Positions 26,701-38,700 of a stretch of DNA of 64,000 bases are shown in pieces. A program made the translations under genes and the position numbers. The number at the start of each line of letters is the position of its first letter. The stretch's first letter is position 1. The stretch is from Lineus longissimus (taxonomy: Eukaryota; Nemertea; Pilidiophora; Heteronemertea; Lineidae): contig NC_088318.1 in NCBI RefSeq assembly GCF_910592395.1, positions 11,532,349 through 11,596,348 on the forward strand, read 5' to 3'. The notes under the pieces are model-generated. The model saw only the letters and a program-made list of their open reading frames with translations. It was not told where the DNA came from and searched no databases.

Positions 26701-27018
26701 TAAGTTCCGAATCTGCGGTTGGTAGGCGTCTGGAGAAGGCAGACAAGGCTCCAACGCATTTCCGTCAAGGCGGGACGGAGATAGCGCCCCAGTTCCAGAC
26801 TGGTACGTCTCGCACATAGACTCCTGCGTAACCGTTGAGATTTTGTGGGCTGGCGGCTCCCGTCGCCTCTCTGGTGACTCCGACTTGACCGGGCTTGGCG
26901 CAGTGATTTCAGGCACCGGGTTAGGGGCTGTCCCCGCAGCTGTCCCTGTCGCTGGTGGTACATCCCGTCCAGCGGTTGGAGACGTCTGCTTAGCAGTGCT
27001 GAAAATACAATGAGACAT
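17715..27018 (-). CDS. NACHT and WD-repeat STAND NTPase (NWD1/NWD2-like), ten exons
   Basis: Exons in coding order: 27018-26622, 25354-25152, 24852-24537, 24277-23888, 23463-23096, 22915-22709, 22437-20782, 19477-19296, 18309-18185, 17929-17715 (TGA). Every junction is in phase; about 1352 residues. The chosen ATG (MSHCIFSTAK, context AAAATGT) follows an upstream in-frame ATG at 27153. An N-terminal Pro/Ser-rich stretch leads into an NWD-type region (YDVERDMFREIVY... HHWAM). The NACHT core has a P-loop GEPGSGKS at about residues 492-499 and Walker B LLIVLDGLD at about 580-588. The 552-residue exon 7 covers the winged-helix/linker part and first WD repeats (KVWNIQDVKVVRTLKG). Later exons add ALYVWDLTGG and SVRLWDVKN, typical WD endings. 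STAND proteins are nucleotide-driven switches whose WD propeller senses a ligand; the ligand here is unknown. The introns after exons 3 and 6 use GC donors. Confidence 0.88.
18488..19137. repeat. C-rich/G-rich foldback array in an intron
   Basis: The left arm (18488-18700) repeats GGACATCTGCCCCC-type units with C runs of up to 14. The right arm (18984-19137) repeats the inverse, GGGGGCAGATGTCC. About 280 bp of ordinary sequence separates them. The array lies wholly inside the intron between NACHT-WD40 exons 8 and 9. The G runs could form G-quadruplexes. Confidence 0.75.
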
Positions 27019-27535
27019 TTTGGTCAGTCTTGAAAAAGTGTTATCCTCATACACCGGAATAATGTTCGTGCTATGAAATACCAACCAGGATTTACTGCTG
27101 TCTTTCGTGATACCACCACAGACTGTAACTGGTGGGATGTTGGTTTTGACCATGATAGGCTAAAGACACAATGGAGCACTACATGTAACACTATTTTATA
27201 TTGTTATCTGAATCTTTCCATATTCGTGGTATTGTGTTCAGCTGAACATCTTGTATATCGTAACGTTGCCCTTTCTCAGAACCTTTACAAACACCAACAG
27301 TCTGTTGTCATAGTAACAGAAGAAATATCATGCTAGTTTGTCAGGAAGATGCTTTGTGACAAACTGCCGCAAAAGTGTGTCATCTACCGTAATAAACTGA
27401 TTCGGTGCTGACATGAAGATGTCTCAGGTAGGTTAGCTTTATATGAAATCGGTCAAAGCAATGGCATTTTGTACGCTTGATCACCCTCAGTGATTTTGCC
27501 AGGCCATCAACTGTTCTACAGGAGCCTGTTGAAAG

Positions 27536-27736
27536 CCGATGACGGCTAAAGAGGCTCTGAAGAAACTTGATGTTTGAAGAATGGCTGTAGAAACTCGATG
27601 ATGGCTAAAGAATGGCTGTAGAAATCCGATGATGGCTAAAGAATGGCTGTAGAAAGCCGATGATGGCTGAAGAATGGCTGTAGAAAGCCGATGATGGCTG
27701 AAGAATGGCTGTAGAAATCCGACGATGGATGAAGGT
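27536..27736. repeat. 31-bp minisatellite
   Basis: About six tandem copies of a 31-bp unit whose core is GATGGCTAAAGAATGGCTGT. Central copies are nearly identical and outer ones are degraded. Confidence 0.85.
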
Positions 27737-28496
27737 CGTCATCAATTTCAACCAAGATCCAGAATCACGAATCCTGCCCGTGATTGTACTATCACATCCC
27801 AATAACCAGCACTGAGTACGTATACCGTATGACTTGAGAACTTATGTCGGCTCGATAAAAGACAGTTAGATGCCAATCGAAGCCTTCCATTCAGAGGTCA
27901 CTTTCGTAGACTCAAGTCATTGATTTCTTTATTGACGAAAGGTCGTCATATCCGGTGAAACTGCAGGGGACATCCCCGCTAATGGCATTCCACTGTACAC
28001 AGGATGTGAAATTTCAAAGGGTATTATCGCCACGGTTCTCCTAATTTGCGGAGGCATGTCGCAATCTTCTACAAACGAATCGAATTGACGGAACGGAACG
28101 GAATGAACGGAATGTGATGGAACATGATAAAATAATGCCTTAAAACAGTTGCAAAGATGTTTTCCAGTTCAAGGGAGGACTGGTGGGAGATTATGTCATG
28201 GTTTCTCCGGAGAAGTCAGAAAGACTCATCCGTGAGTTGACAAGTCGGATGCCGCAGTTTACGCAGATTCCGCTAAATCGCCATGGCCATCCATTCGGCA
28301 TTACCATTATCTGTACATGTACAGCGGACCAAATTTCATGTTTCACCTCTTCTCTCTTTATGCATGTACCTTTGCCTTGTTCTCCCGGCTTGTTCAGGAC
28401 ACCTTTTTACAGTCATGCATTTGACTGACGGCAATCAATGTTACTACTATCAATAACACAGTCAATAACAATTTACTCTTCCTTCTGGCAGATATT

Positions 28497-28736
28497 GATG
28501 AGTGGTGCGGCATCACGAGGCGTCTACCGATTGACTTAATTTGATGCAATCAATTCTGTCCGCAAGACATCATTCCACGAGATCGTGCACAGATCTGATC
28601 ATCAAGAAAGACACCTGATGAGTGGTGCTGCCTCACGAGGCGTCTACCGATTGACCCAATTTGATGCAATCAATTCTGTCCGCAAGACATCATTCCACGA
28701 GATCGTGCACAGATCTGATCATCAAGAAAGACACCG
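28497..28736. repeat. Tandem duplication, unit 120 bp, two copies
   Basis: The segment beginning GATGAGTGGTGC at about 28497 is repeated immediately at about 28617. The copies differ at only a few positions (for example CGGCATC against CTGCCTC), which indicates a recent duplication. No coding content recognised. Confidence 0.9.
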
Positions 28737-30879
28737 GAAGGCTAAACAATGATTTGATAGACTCCACTAGATCTGTTAACCATACCGTTGTAGCTTGCCC
28801 TTGAACGATTTCCTCACTGACGCCAGACAGCGGGAAACAAAAATTGCGTCTAACTCTTTACGGGGTCTATGGATAAGGGTCTATCTCCACTGAAAGACTC
28901 TTGGTCAATTTCCACATACATTGAACTTTAAAGAGAGTCTAGCTGTGAGCAAGGTAGGTCAGATTATCTACCACGAGATCGCCAAGTAGGGGTTTCTTCT
29001 ATCTGAAAGACTATTCACGCCTGTGCAAGACGAGGAATGCTTGTCAAACACTACCCGTTCCCCAACTAGAACTGTGCATAGCAGTCTCCCGAAGATGATA
29101 CATGTAAATCAGCTTCCTACCGCCTGCCTATGGTCCCCTTTAAACTAATACTTCTACTGTTCGTTGCTGGTATAACTCACTACACAGCGCTCATCACAGG
29201 ATGATACTACATGTACTCGACTTTGATGGGGACTGGACAACCGAGGACACAAGTGCGCGAACACATCATCTCCGAACTCTCCCCTATCACTAAATTATTG
29301 GTTTCTTGGGTGATCTCAAGGTATATTTACAAGCGCAATTGATTGATTTTCTACCAATAGTCTATTTCAAGTAACTTGTGTACTATTTATAAACTGACAG
29401 TTCGCGTTCTGTGGTCTTAGTAGTAGGAAAGATGCCATAAAATTCACGGATCAATTAAACCAGGTGACAGCTTCGTCAAGACTGTGGGCAGTTCAGGTGG
29501 GGTGGAAATCAAGTTTACAATGAGATACTCGTACAAACACTCAGTGGAGTCTACCAATGGCGCCATAATTGCAGTCAGACATGCAGGTTGATTACTGGGA
29601 TGAACACTATTATCTGCCGGCTGCTAATGACTATCACGGCGAAAGACGACAATTAAATCAATTGTTCCACCTCCTACAGGAACAAGCGACATCGGGAGAC
29701 TATCCATTACGAGTTGCCATGGTAACCGCTGTGTAAACAAATTAGCTGTTTTCATACAATCATCCTGGGTTAACGTACGAGTGGAATTCTATCGTTTTGT
29801 ATTGTAATTTCATACCTGCTCTTTGCAGCTAAGTTGGTTTCGAATCGCAAGGATGGCAATGGATTTACTCAATTAAAGTGCTCTTATCCCGGTCTCCTGA
29901 TTGTGAAGTTGTCGTCACTATCAAACAGATTTGAATGTGATGTTGTCCCAATTCAGCGTAAAAAAACATGTTTTTCGGAAACGTGTATGTTGGAGCAATA
30001 GCCCTCCCCGCGCGCCCCTGCCCGCTACGGCCACTCGCAGCGGTCGGCTATAAATCAGGCTAATTTTACTGAAACCATGACGTCGTCACTGGATACCGGG
30101 AAGGAAGGAAACTACAGCACCACGAAAGGTTGCTGATGACGTAGGGAGGCTAAGGTAGTCTCCTTTTTGGAACACAATTAATCGAAGTGCGTTCACTTTT
30201 TAAAAGTGAGTTATGAGGTCATCACCGACGTCTAATTGGCAATTATGCAAATGATGTCAATCGGAAAATTGGTAAAATGAAAATGGCTTACGTCTTTGGT
30301 TTATCAGAGAGGCTCTCCTTACTCCCGCTCGGTGAGACTGTCGAACAAGCAGACCCCATCGCCCTAGCTCAATATGCCGTCCACATTTCCCGCCGTTTTT
30401 CTAATCCATGGCCGGCAGACGATGCTGCGAACGAAAACACGCGTAACATGGAACAGGGTTCCAATGCGTCACTTCAGGATGTAGACCATCCACATTGTGG
30501 AGAAATCACGTTTTCCAGCTTTAAACGAAAATATGTTCCCTGCCTTAACCGTTACGCGCCAATTATAAAGGCGCATGCGCAATTCACAAGTCTTTTCGCT
30601 GAGCCCGTGTTGACTATGAAGAAGACCGTGATAACATAAGCACTCAGCGATACCAATCAGACGACATATGCTTCTGAGCGGTAAACTAGAAAGCTTTGGA
30701 TTATAACTCACGGGTAACCCGTATGTAGCGGCTTCCAGTCGCCATGGAAACTCTAGATAGCGCTGGGCCGGCAGTATCTAAAACCACATACCACGTACCA
30801 CATACCCACATACCCATATGCCAATTTTTTCCAGGTGGGGCAATCCAATGACAGTTGAAGCTTTTTCTTCACAACTATT

Positions 30880-31343
30880 GTTAAAGGAAAATTTGTCGAT
30901 CTTTCGACCTTAGAGGGCGCCACCGCCAGTAACTTATGTTAAAGGGGAAGTCTGCTGTTAAAGGGGAAATTTGTCGATGTTTCCACCGGATGTGGTACTC
31001 TGCCAAATGGGAATATCTGTCGATATAATGGGGGATATGGTGATATTTGATTCCAAGAGGGCGCCACCGTTTCTTTCTAGTGTTAAAGGGAAATCTGTCG
31101 ATATCGGATGTCACTGTTAAAGGTGAATAAAAACGATATTTTGAACTTATAGGGCGCCACCGCAAATAACTTCTGCTAAAGGGGGAGTCTGCAGCTTTCT
31201 TCTTCACCGGTGGCGCCCTCAAAGATTGAAATATCGACATATTTCTCTTTTAGCAGAAGAAAGCTGCAGGCTCCCCCTTTAACAGAAGTTACTGGTGGTG
31301 GCGCCCTTTAAGTTTAAAATATCGTTTTGATTTACAGTTAAAA
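30880..31343. repeat. GGGCGCCACCG repeat block ending in a large palindrome
   Basis: Units containing GTTAAAGGGGAA, TCTGTCGAT and AGGGCGCCACCG recur from about 30880 to 31160. The block ends in an inverted repeat with arms at about 31116-31205 and 31256-31343 around a loop of about 50 bp. The arms share CTGCAGCTTTCTT, GGGGGAGTCTGC and GGCGCC. It is probably a foldback mobile element. Confidence 0.7.
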
Positions 31344-31740
31344 GCGACATCCGTTATTTTTATCATTTGTTATCGTTGTACATGAAGCTTAGGTCCGTTC
31401 GTGAATGTGTTTAGAAGTGTTTATCACAATTCCGTTTTCTAACATTATAACGGTTTTGTAACAACTCTGTAATTTTCTAATTTTTGAAATATGCCAAGAA
31501 GATTGAGCCTGAAGAGGTATAAAAAGGTACTGAAGGTTCATATACTTCATCCTTCATTAAAAACCGTCGCGCCGCTTGTCACAATCAAGCCACCTTCTAT
31601 CAGGCCCCACGGGTGGCGATGATTGGCCGCTGCACGAGACTGACTACGGGGAAGTTGGTGTCCCGTCGTAGGCATACCCGTTACCTTCGGGCGAGAAACC
31701 ATGAAGTTGCGACTCGGACAGATCGCTAGCAAATTGACGA

Positions 31741-31997
31741 ATGAACCTGTCCGTTAATTATAATATATATATTAAATCAGGAAATACACTCGTAAAGGTA
31801 ACAGTTGGATTATTATTTGCCGGGAGCGTCTCATCAGTGGGGAAAAGTCTAACTATGGTGTTACAAAAGTACAACTGGAATAGGGATCAGCTGCCTGATG
31901 AATGTATAATGCTAAGGGACATCAATAGGGAATTTTGGGGATTGGGGCATAATAGGGTTGTCATCCAAGTTAGGGAATTGCTTGAAATGCGGGAGGC
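31741..31997 (+). pseudogene. Open reading frame interrupted by the large transposon
   Basis: An open frame starting at 31741 (MNLSVNYNIYIKSGNTLVKV) runs into the left end of the transposon and stops artificially inside it at 32022. Across the insertion the same frame would continue from 47935 for about ten codons to a TAG near 47965. I do not recognise the product. It may be a remnant of an older mobile element or a chance frame. Confidence 0.3.
31992..31997. repeat. Left target-site duplication GGAGGC
   Basis: GGAGGC lies immediately before the left terminal inverted repeat. The same six bases lie immediately after the right one, at 47929-47934. Confidence 0.88.
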
Positions 31998-32673
31998 TAT
32001 GAGGCGCCATGTGGGACTTTAATTGTTTCCCTAAATTATTTCAAATAATGTCATTGTTTCAAACAAAAAAATGAACAAATCAGAAATTATTTCATCCAAT
32101 AAAGTACGTTTTAGAAACAATTATTTTGTATTCAAACCAGCGTTTTTATTTTTTAAACCATCGGTTTATTTTCAAACCAGGAAAACATACACAAATTGTT
32201 TCCATACCATAGTAGTTCTGCAAATCCATGGTTTGGAAACCATACCAAGTTCTCCTTTTTATTATTTCAAACCATGTGGATTCGCAAAGTCATTATTTCA
32301 ATGGTTTACAAACCACGAATATGTGCGTAAAACATTCTTTGCATCCCATGAAAAATTGTATACGCTACAAACTTGTGGTATGCATATAATTGTTTTACGC
32401 AGCCACGGGCGCCATGTGGGAATTTAATTATTTGCCAACATTATATGAAATAATGGCCTTATTTCAAACCATATATATTAAGTACATTTCATTCTATGAA
32501 ACAAGCATATTCTTTGCATCCCATGAAAAACAGCCAAAAATCATTGTTTCATCCCATGAAAATTGTTTCATCCCATGAAAAGTTGCAGAATAATCATGGT
32601 TTGATGGTTTGCATTTTCATGGTGGGCAGACGGATGCGCAGTAGACTCGTTGTTATTGGTACAAGCGACGAAG
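31998..32673 (+). repeat. Left terminal inverted repeat of the 15.9-kb transposon (676 bp)
   Basis: This is identical to the reverse complement of 47254-47928 except for one extra A in an A run near 32067. The terminal motif GGCGCCATGTGGGA...TTTAATT at 32003 recurs inside at 32408. The word CATCCCATGAAAA or a close variant occurs four times (about 32345, 32517, 32552 and 32569), and AAACCATGG-like words are frequent; these are candidate transposase-binding sites. A 118-residue frame here also occurs in the other repeat and is not considered a gene. The ligase start codon lies 52 bp inside the inner edge. Confidence 0.92.
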
Positions 32674-32724
32674 CCGTCCATGCGAACGAGGTTCGCAATT
32701 ATTTGGTTCGCACGCTTTTCGAAA

Positions 32725-35700
32725 ATGGAGGAGAATGTCATTCGAATGGCACAGCAGGCTGTTGCTGCCGCTCTTATGCCGCTGCTACAGCAAACCGGGC
32801 AGCGTGAAAGTGAAACAACGGCAACTGCGAGTGCTAGTGTGCCCATGGTGAGTTGTTCAATGGTTTTTCAGCTTGTCGGTAGACAGTCTGCACCGTCTCG
32901 GTTTTCCGAGAATAGGTTTATCATTGTGGACGCCCTGGCTATGCATTGCCTGGTATGGTACCAGGTCAGGTATGGTAGGCCTAGGCCTATACTACATATA
33001 CAGGAGGCCCAAGGGCCCTCCTAGGTGATGGCAATATGAACCCCTCTTGAAGTCGGCCTCTGGTCTCTTAATACATTGGATGGCGCAGCGGTGACCACTG
33101 TGTAGGCCTACATGCTGCTATATGCACGCATATGATGTAGTTCACTTGCACAATATAAACGAAGTACACCAACGTGCACCACCAAAAGGCGATTCTATCT
33201 TAAGACTTAAGAGTGATATAACCATCTGTCTTGCCTTCATGTGCAGTTGACCTGAACATGACGTCATGCCTACATACATACACATACCGTACGCTAATGA
33301 TCTGGTATGAATGTACTTTTTAAATTTTTTTCAGGCTCACAGAGTTCCACTACCACAGAGTTCCACAACCCATCGCGTTGACAATGGCTTAGGCCTACTG
33401 CCATCGAGTTTTATGAACCGCGGGAGGGGTTCAGCAGCAGCAAAGAAGCGAGGGACTACAGCAGGCAAAGGAAAGGCAAAAGTTGTGGTGAAGGATGTGG
33501 TTTGCATCCCCAAGCACAAGTTTTTTCCCAACATGGCCGTTCCGAAAGGCTCGGCACGAGGAGAATATGCTGAAATGGGACTGAGCGGGAAAATTTCGTT
33601 CAGCTCCCACTGCATGAAAGAAGAGATGGAGGCTCAGGTTAAAAGCATATTCTGCAGGCAGTTTAACCTGTCAGCCTCAGAAACCTTTGCCTATGAATAT
33701 CTTTGGTAAGTTTAGCATTATCAATGCAACACAATGAAAAACTATGTTCAATTTGCTGTAACCAAAGGCCAGAACTAGAAATGTTGCCAAAGTTGGCCGA
33801 TTTCGTTGTTAGTTGTTCTGAATTTTTAAAAAAATTGTCTGGTTACAGAGGTCAGTCAATTGCTCCCTCTGAAAAATTATGAAAATTGGATTGATTTTAA
33901 AAAAAATGCATTTCCCCACAATTTTAGTAAAAGGTCAAATATGGCAAATATTGAAATTCATAGATTTTACTGCCTGGGGTCCTTGATGTTTCTTTCTGAG
34001 GCTATATGCAAGGTTGTCAACACCATCAGAGATGACTAGTGTATTCAGCAGTGATTGTCTGCCAGGCTTTTTATTTTGGAAATAATTTAGTTTATAATTG
34101 ACTTTTGAAAACAGATGGTTTGGTCTGCCATTAATAGGCGGGAGAGGGGGGCACTCCTTCTGGATCCATGCCTGGAAATATCTTTTGTTTTACAACACCT
34201 GTGAGGGGCAGCGACCAAGGCTAAATTACCACTGTTTCTGTTGGAAAAGTTTGCATGTTTATTGTGGAATCAGCCTGTACAGGATCATTTTATATGTGCA
34301 GTTAAAAATTGATTCATTCACCTTTCCAGTATTCTTCCGGGAACCCGAAAGTTAGGCAGGCCAAATGTCTCCACCAATTTTGTGTGGAACGGAAAAGCGG
34401 TGCTCTCTATTATAGGACAGGGGGCTCTTTATATTATGGCGAACACCCCGTTCCCAGAAGCTCTCACATCAAGGCGAGCAACTAATGAAGTAAGTTATTT
34501 CTTTTAGGATAATCCATCAGTATAAATGTTCGCTTTATAAAATAGGTCTCCACCCATATATTCATTCAGCAAAGGTGTACTAGCATCTGTCTCTTGTGTC
34601 CTGTTTCAAACAGTGGCACCTTTGTTATACGCTAGGGCTATGAACTTTAAACTGTGTGAAGTGACTTTTGATGTTATACTGAATTTTGGTACGATATCAT
34701 CTGATTGTAGACTTGGCCACCAGGCGATCATTCATAAGTGAAAACCTATAGAGTGTGATATCTTGCTGAGTTCTATTTCTAAGCTGCTCAGAGTTTGAAG
34801 CACTTGATTGCATACCCCTTACGTATTGTGTTCCATATACTTATTTAGGGTTCCTTCATAGAAACTGATGAAGATGATGATGATGACTTCCTGGCACCAG
34901 CTTTTACTGTTAGGAGTAGGACAAGGATGACTGCAGCCGCTCAACAATCGCCCGTCATGCCTGTGCTGACTGCCATGCCTGCGGTGAATGTCAGGCCTGC
35001 GGTGACTGCCACGCCTGAGGTGAATGCTACACCCGAGACCACAAGGTATGGTATCATTTATACAAGTAGTATATTATGTGCTCACATGGGGCGGGCAAAT
35101 AGCTACCTAACTTCAAAGAACATGTAGAAGCTCGCTAGCTGTCTCCTCCACATTATACTTTTTAGTTACGTACTGATTGGTTCCAATTTTACCTTTGTCA
35201 GAATTTCGATGGTCCATTCTGTTGGCACATCAAAATTGAAAAAATCAATGTATCAATGTAATTGCAAACATTTTCTATATTTCCAGGAATATCCCGGATT
35301 TTAACTTTGACACTTATAATGTCACAGATTTCATGTAAGTACAATGTACATTTACCAATTGTCTTGTGGAGACTTCACCATGAAGTTAAATTAATCATCC
35401 TTCAGCAAAACATTTGTCATGGACGTTTTCAAAAGTCAGCACAGGCAGTTAAAGACATGTTTGTTTCAGGACCACTCTAATAGGGAAGGGTAGTGCCTTG
35501 TTGTTGTCTCCTGTTCATTATCAATAAGTTTTCAATAAGTCAAATTACAACAATGGGGAGTTAAATCATTTTTTTATCGTCAGTTCTATTCTATTTAGGT
35601 CTTTCACTCAGATCTGATCTTTTTCAAAATTTCTGAAATCACTCTCACTCTCAGATCTTGTTTAAATAATTGTTTATTTGGGTGAGAAGTGTGGAGCTAA

Positions 35701-38700
35701 TATACCAAATTAAAAAGTGGTATTCCCTCTGTTTTCAGCCCAATGGAATTTTTGGATGATCCTGAAGCAGCAGTGGACCAGGCAGTACAGAACAGTATGA
35801 TAAATGCTGATGACGTGTCAACTATACCCGATGAAGAGGACCCAAAGTAGGAATACTTCAGCTCACCTTTTTTGCTCACCATAGGGGAGTCTTAAATACT
35901 GCAATTTCTGTTGTACTCTGTATCCTGTTTGAAAAAAAATGTCGCACAAGCTAAGATTTTAAACATGGTACACATGTACACATCTAGGTCAGATGACCTC
36001 AGACATATCAAATTTTGGTTCCATCTGATTCTTGACTTGGCCAATAGAGGGCCAATAGAGGGCCAAAAGTGAAAACACAGAAAGTGTCATAAGTCCTGAA
36101 CTAATGACTGTATCATCTCCAATTTTTTATCACATATACTTCTAGTTTTAAGATACAGTAATGATACCCGAGGTTTTGATAAGTCCCTCGCAAGGATTCA
36201 TCACGTTTAATACAGGTTTTCAATTTGACATACTTTTTTAAGGTCACAGATCAAAGCTCACCTATTCATGTAATATCAGGAATAAATAACCGATGGATAT
36301 TTATTCTTGAATAATGGTTATTTATTCCTAGTATCATACATAAATTACCTTACAGTGAGCACAGTGGCCCCTAGCCGTTTCATATTCATACCTAACTTTG
36401 TTTACACAAACCCCAAGGGAGCTGCTCTTGTAAGTTCTGCTATGGCTTGGAGTTGTATTCTTAGACATACTGTCTCATCAGCAAGCAGGTGCATTCAATT
36501 TCAATTCAGTTTTCGAAGATGGATATGGCTGGTTATGCCCTTGTTACTCTAATCTTTTAAAATTACTTCTTCCTTTTTCAGTGAAACATCTGCAGAAGTT
36601 ATAGAAGGGAAACTGCGGGCTCATGCATCGACAGTTGTTATTGGACCAACTCGCCCTCTCGTAGTCTCCCGGAGCTCAGTTTGGGCCTCATCCCTCCCCT
36701 ATTTCCGGAGAAAGGCCTTTTTCAATGGGATGGGGGACATAAGTATGACGTTTGGTCACGATGAGGCGATAGAGGATGCCCAAGACCTCGGTGGGCCCAA
36801 GAGGGAGTATTTTCGCCTCCTGTTGAAGGCCATTGTCAACGACAGTGGCATGCTTGATGGTAAGATTCTTGCATTTTACTTGAGACTTTGAAGTTCCATT
36901 TGGTGCTCTATCTAGTATCTATGTTTTTTCCTGGCTATCCTGGCCATTAATGCACCAGTCCAGTGCTTTTGCTTATTATGCCCCCGCTCAACGAAGTTGA
37001 GATGGGGGCATTATGTTCTCAGCTGGTTTTTTGCCCCAAAACTCAAGAACTGAGTCAATGACAGACCTGAAACTTCAGTAGTGGCAAAAATCATCAATCC
37101 TTTGATGGCTGGTTACTATCACAAGAAAACCCTTTCTACGGCAACCACTGCCTCCACACCAGTTATGATGCCATCATCAATCTTATGACATCTGCTTACT
37201 ATCACAAGGAAATCCTTTTTCCAACAATCACTGCCTCCACAACTACTCTCCGAATAAAAAGTTACAATCCAATGCTCACTCCTGTAACGGCTGATTACTG
37301 TAACAATGAAACTGTTCCTCCGATGAAAACTGTTCACACTAGCTAAATTCATTACTACCAGTATAACTACTTTTTCATTTCCTTCAACCGTACTACCATT
37401 CAAAACATGCCCACTCAGCGGAGGCATACATTGCGATTCACACGAATCGCGTTATGTCTAGTTTTCTGATTTACATGACCCCTGGCTATTACATTGGCAC
37501 ATATATTAAGCCGAACAGCAGTTTTTGGGCTTAAGTTGAGACCCCCACCACCACCACAACCATTGCAAAATTAGACAATTGTATTTTCATCATTCTATTT
37601 TCAGCAACACCAAATGGTATGACCCTCAGTTACAGCATAAATGCTGTTAAGGATGGTCTATACCAAATTCTGGGGAAAGTTTTGGCGATGGTTGTTGTTC
37701 TGGGTGGTCAAGCCCCAGCCATGTTCACCCCAGCAATCGCCCGATATCTTGCATTTGGTGATATATCTCTAGTCGGGGCTAGTGTAGATGATGTGCCCAT
37801 TTCTGAGATTAGGATGGATCTGAAGAAGGTATGGTACACAGGCAAAAGTGCCCATGCATGGATCACTGATGGGCCCATGGATGGATCTATGACGATTATC
37901 ACAAACCACGTTTTACATCGGATCCCATGGACTATCCATTGATGGCCCATGGATTATCCATTGATGGCCCATGGATTATCCATTGATGGCCCATGGACTA
38001 TCCATGGATGGGAGTTCCATCATAGGACCAATGACGGTGGATCCCATAAAAATGAACGTATGCGGCAAAGTACAAACCCATTTGAGTAATAGTCTTCAGA
38101 ATTATGGAAAATATGGATAGTTCACCTATTCTGATATAGATTCTTTGATGACCCATCAAAAAAATTATTACGGATTCCATCCATGGATCAATGATGTGCC
38201 CATGGTAGATACGACCATGGGTTCAATGTATGGATCTATGATGGGGATTTTCCATCATCTATCCATGGATGGAACGTTGATGATTAATCACCATCATAGA
38301 TCAATGCATGGAAACTTGCTTGTGTATAGGTGCATATACATGTATTTTGGTTTTAGAGTTTGAAAGAATCTTGACAATAACTCGTGTGCAGCTGTTATAT
38401 GTATTTTACTGATGTCAACTATAAAAATGCATTGCCTTGTTGTACATGTACATGTATTTTAGCTCCTCTCTTAAATTTGTTTCAAGGCTATAGATATTGG
38501 AGATATAGTTAATGCCTAATATGGAAGGAGTTCGAAAGCATTTAATAAAATCAGATTATTCATGTGTTAATTTGAGAATTAGCCTTGGTTTTGGTCAACA
38601 TTGAATTTTTGCTCCACCTGAGTGGTTTTGGTGTGAGAGCCAATACCTCATCCAGTTCAGTATCAATCCCATGAACCTCACATGCTTACTTTTTTCAGAT

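Larger units (their letters stand above)
27019..31740. other. Intergenic region upstream of the NACHT-WD40 gene
   Basis: It includes presumed 5' regulatory sequence of the minus-strand NACHT-WD40 gene, a 31-bp minisatellite, a 120-bp tandem duplication and a foldback block. A 120-residue open frame at 30277-30639 has no recognised domain and no splice support, so I do not call it a gene. Confidence 0.45.

Noticed and set aside
30277-30639. 120-residue plus-strand open frame
   Set aside because: No recognised motif, no splice partner, and the surroundings are repeat-rich.
32071-32427. 118-residue open frame, identical on the minus strand at 47500-47856
   Set aside because: Its identity in both places is fully explained by the inverted repeats. 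Composition is low-complexity, with repeated AAACCA and CATCCCATGAAA words, and there is no domain.
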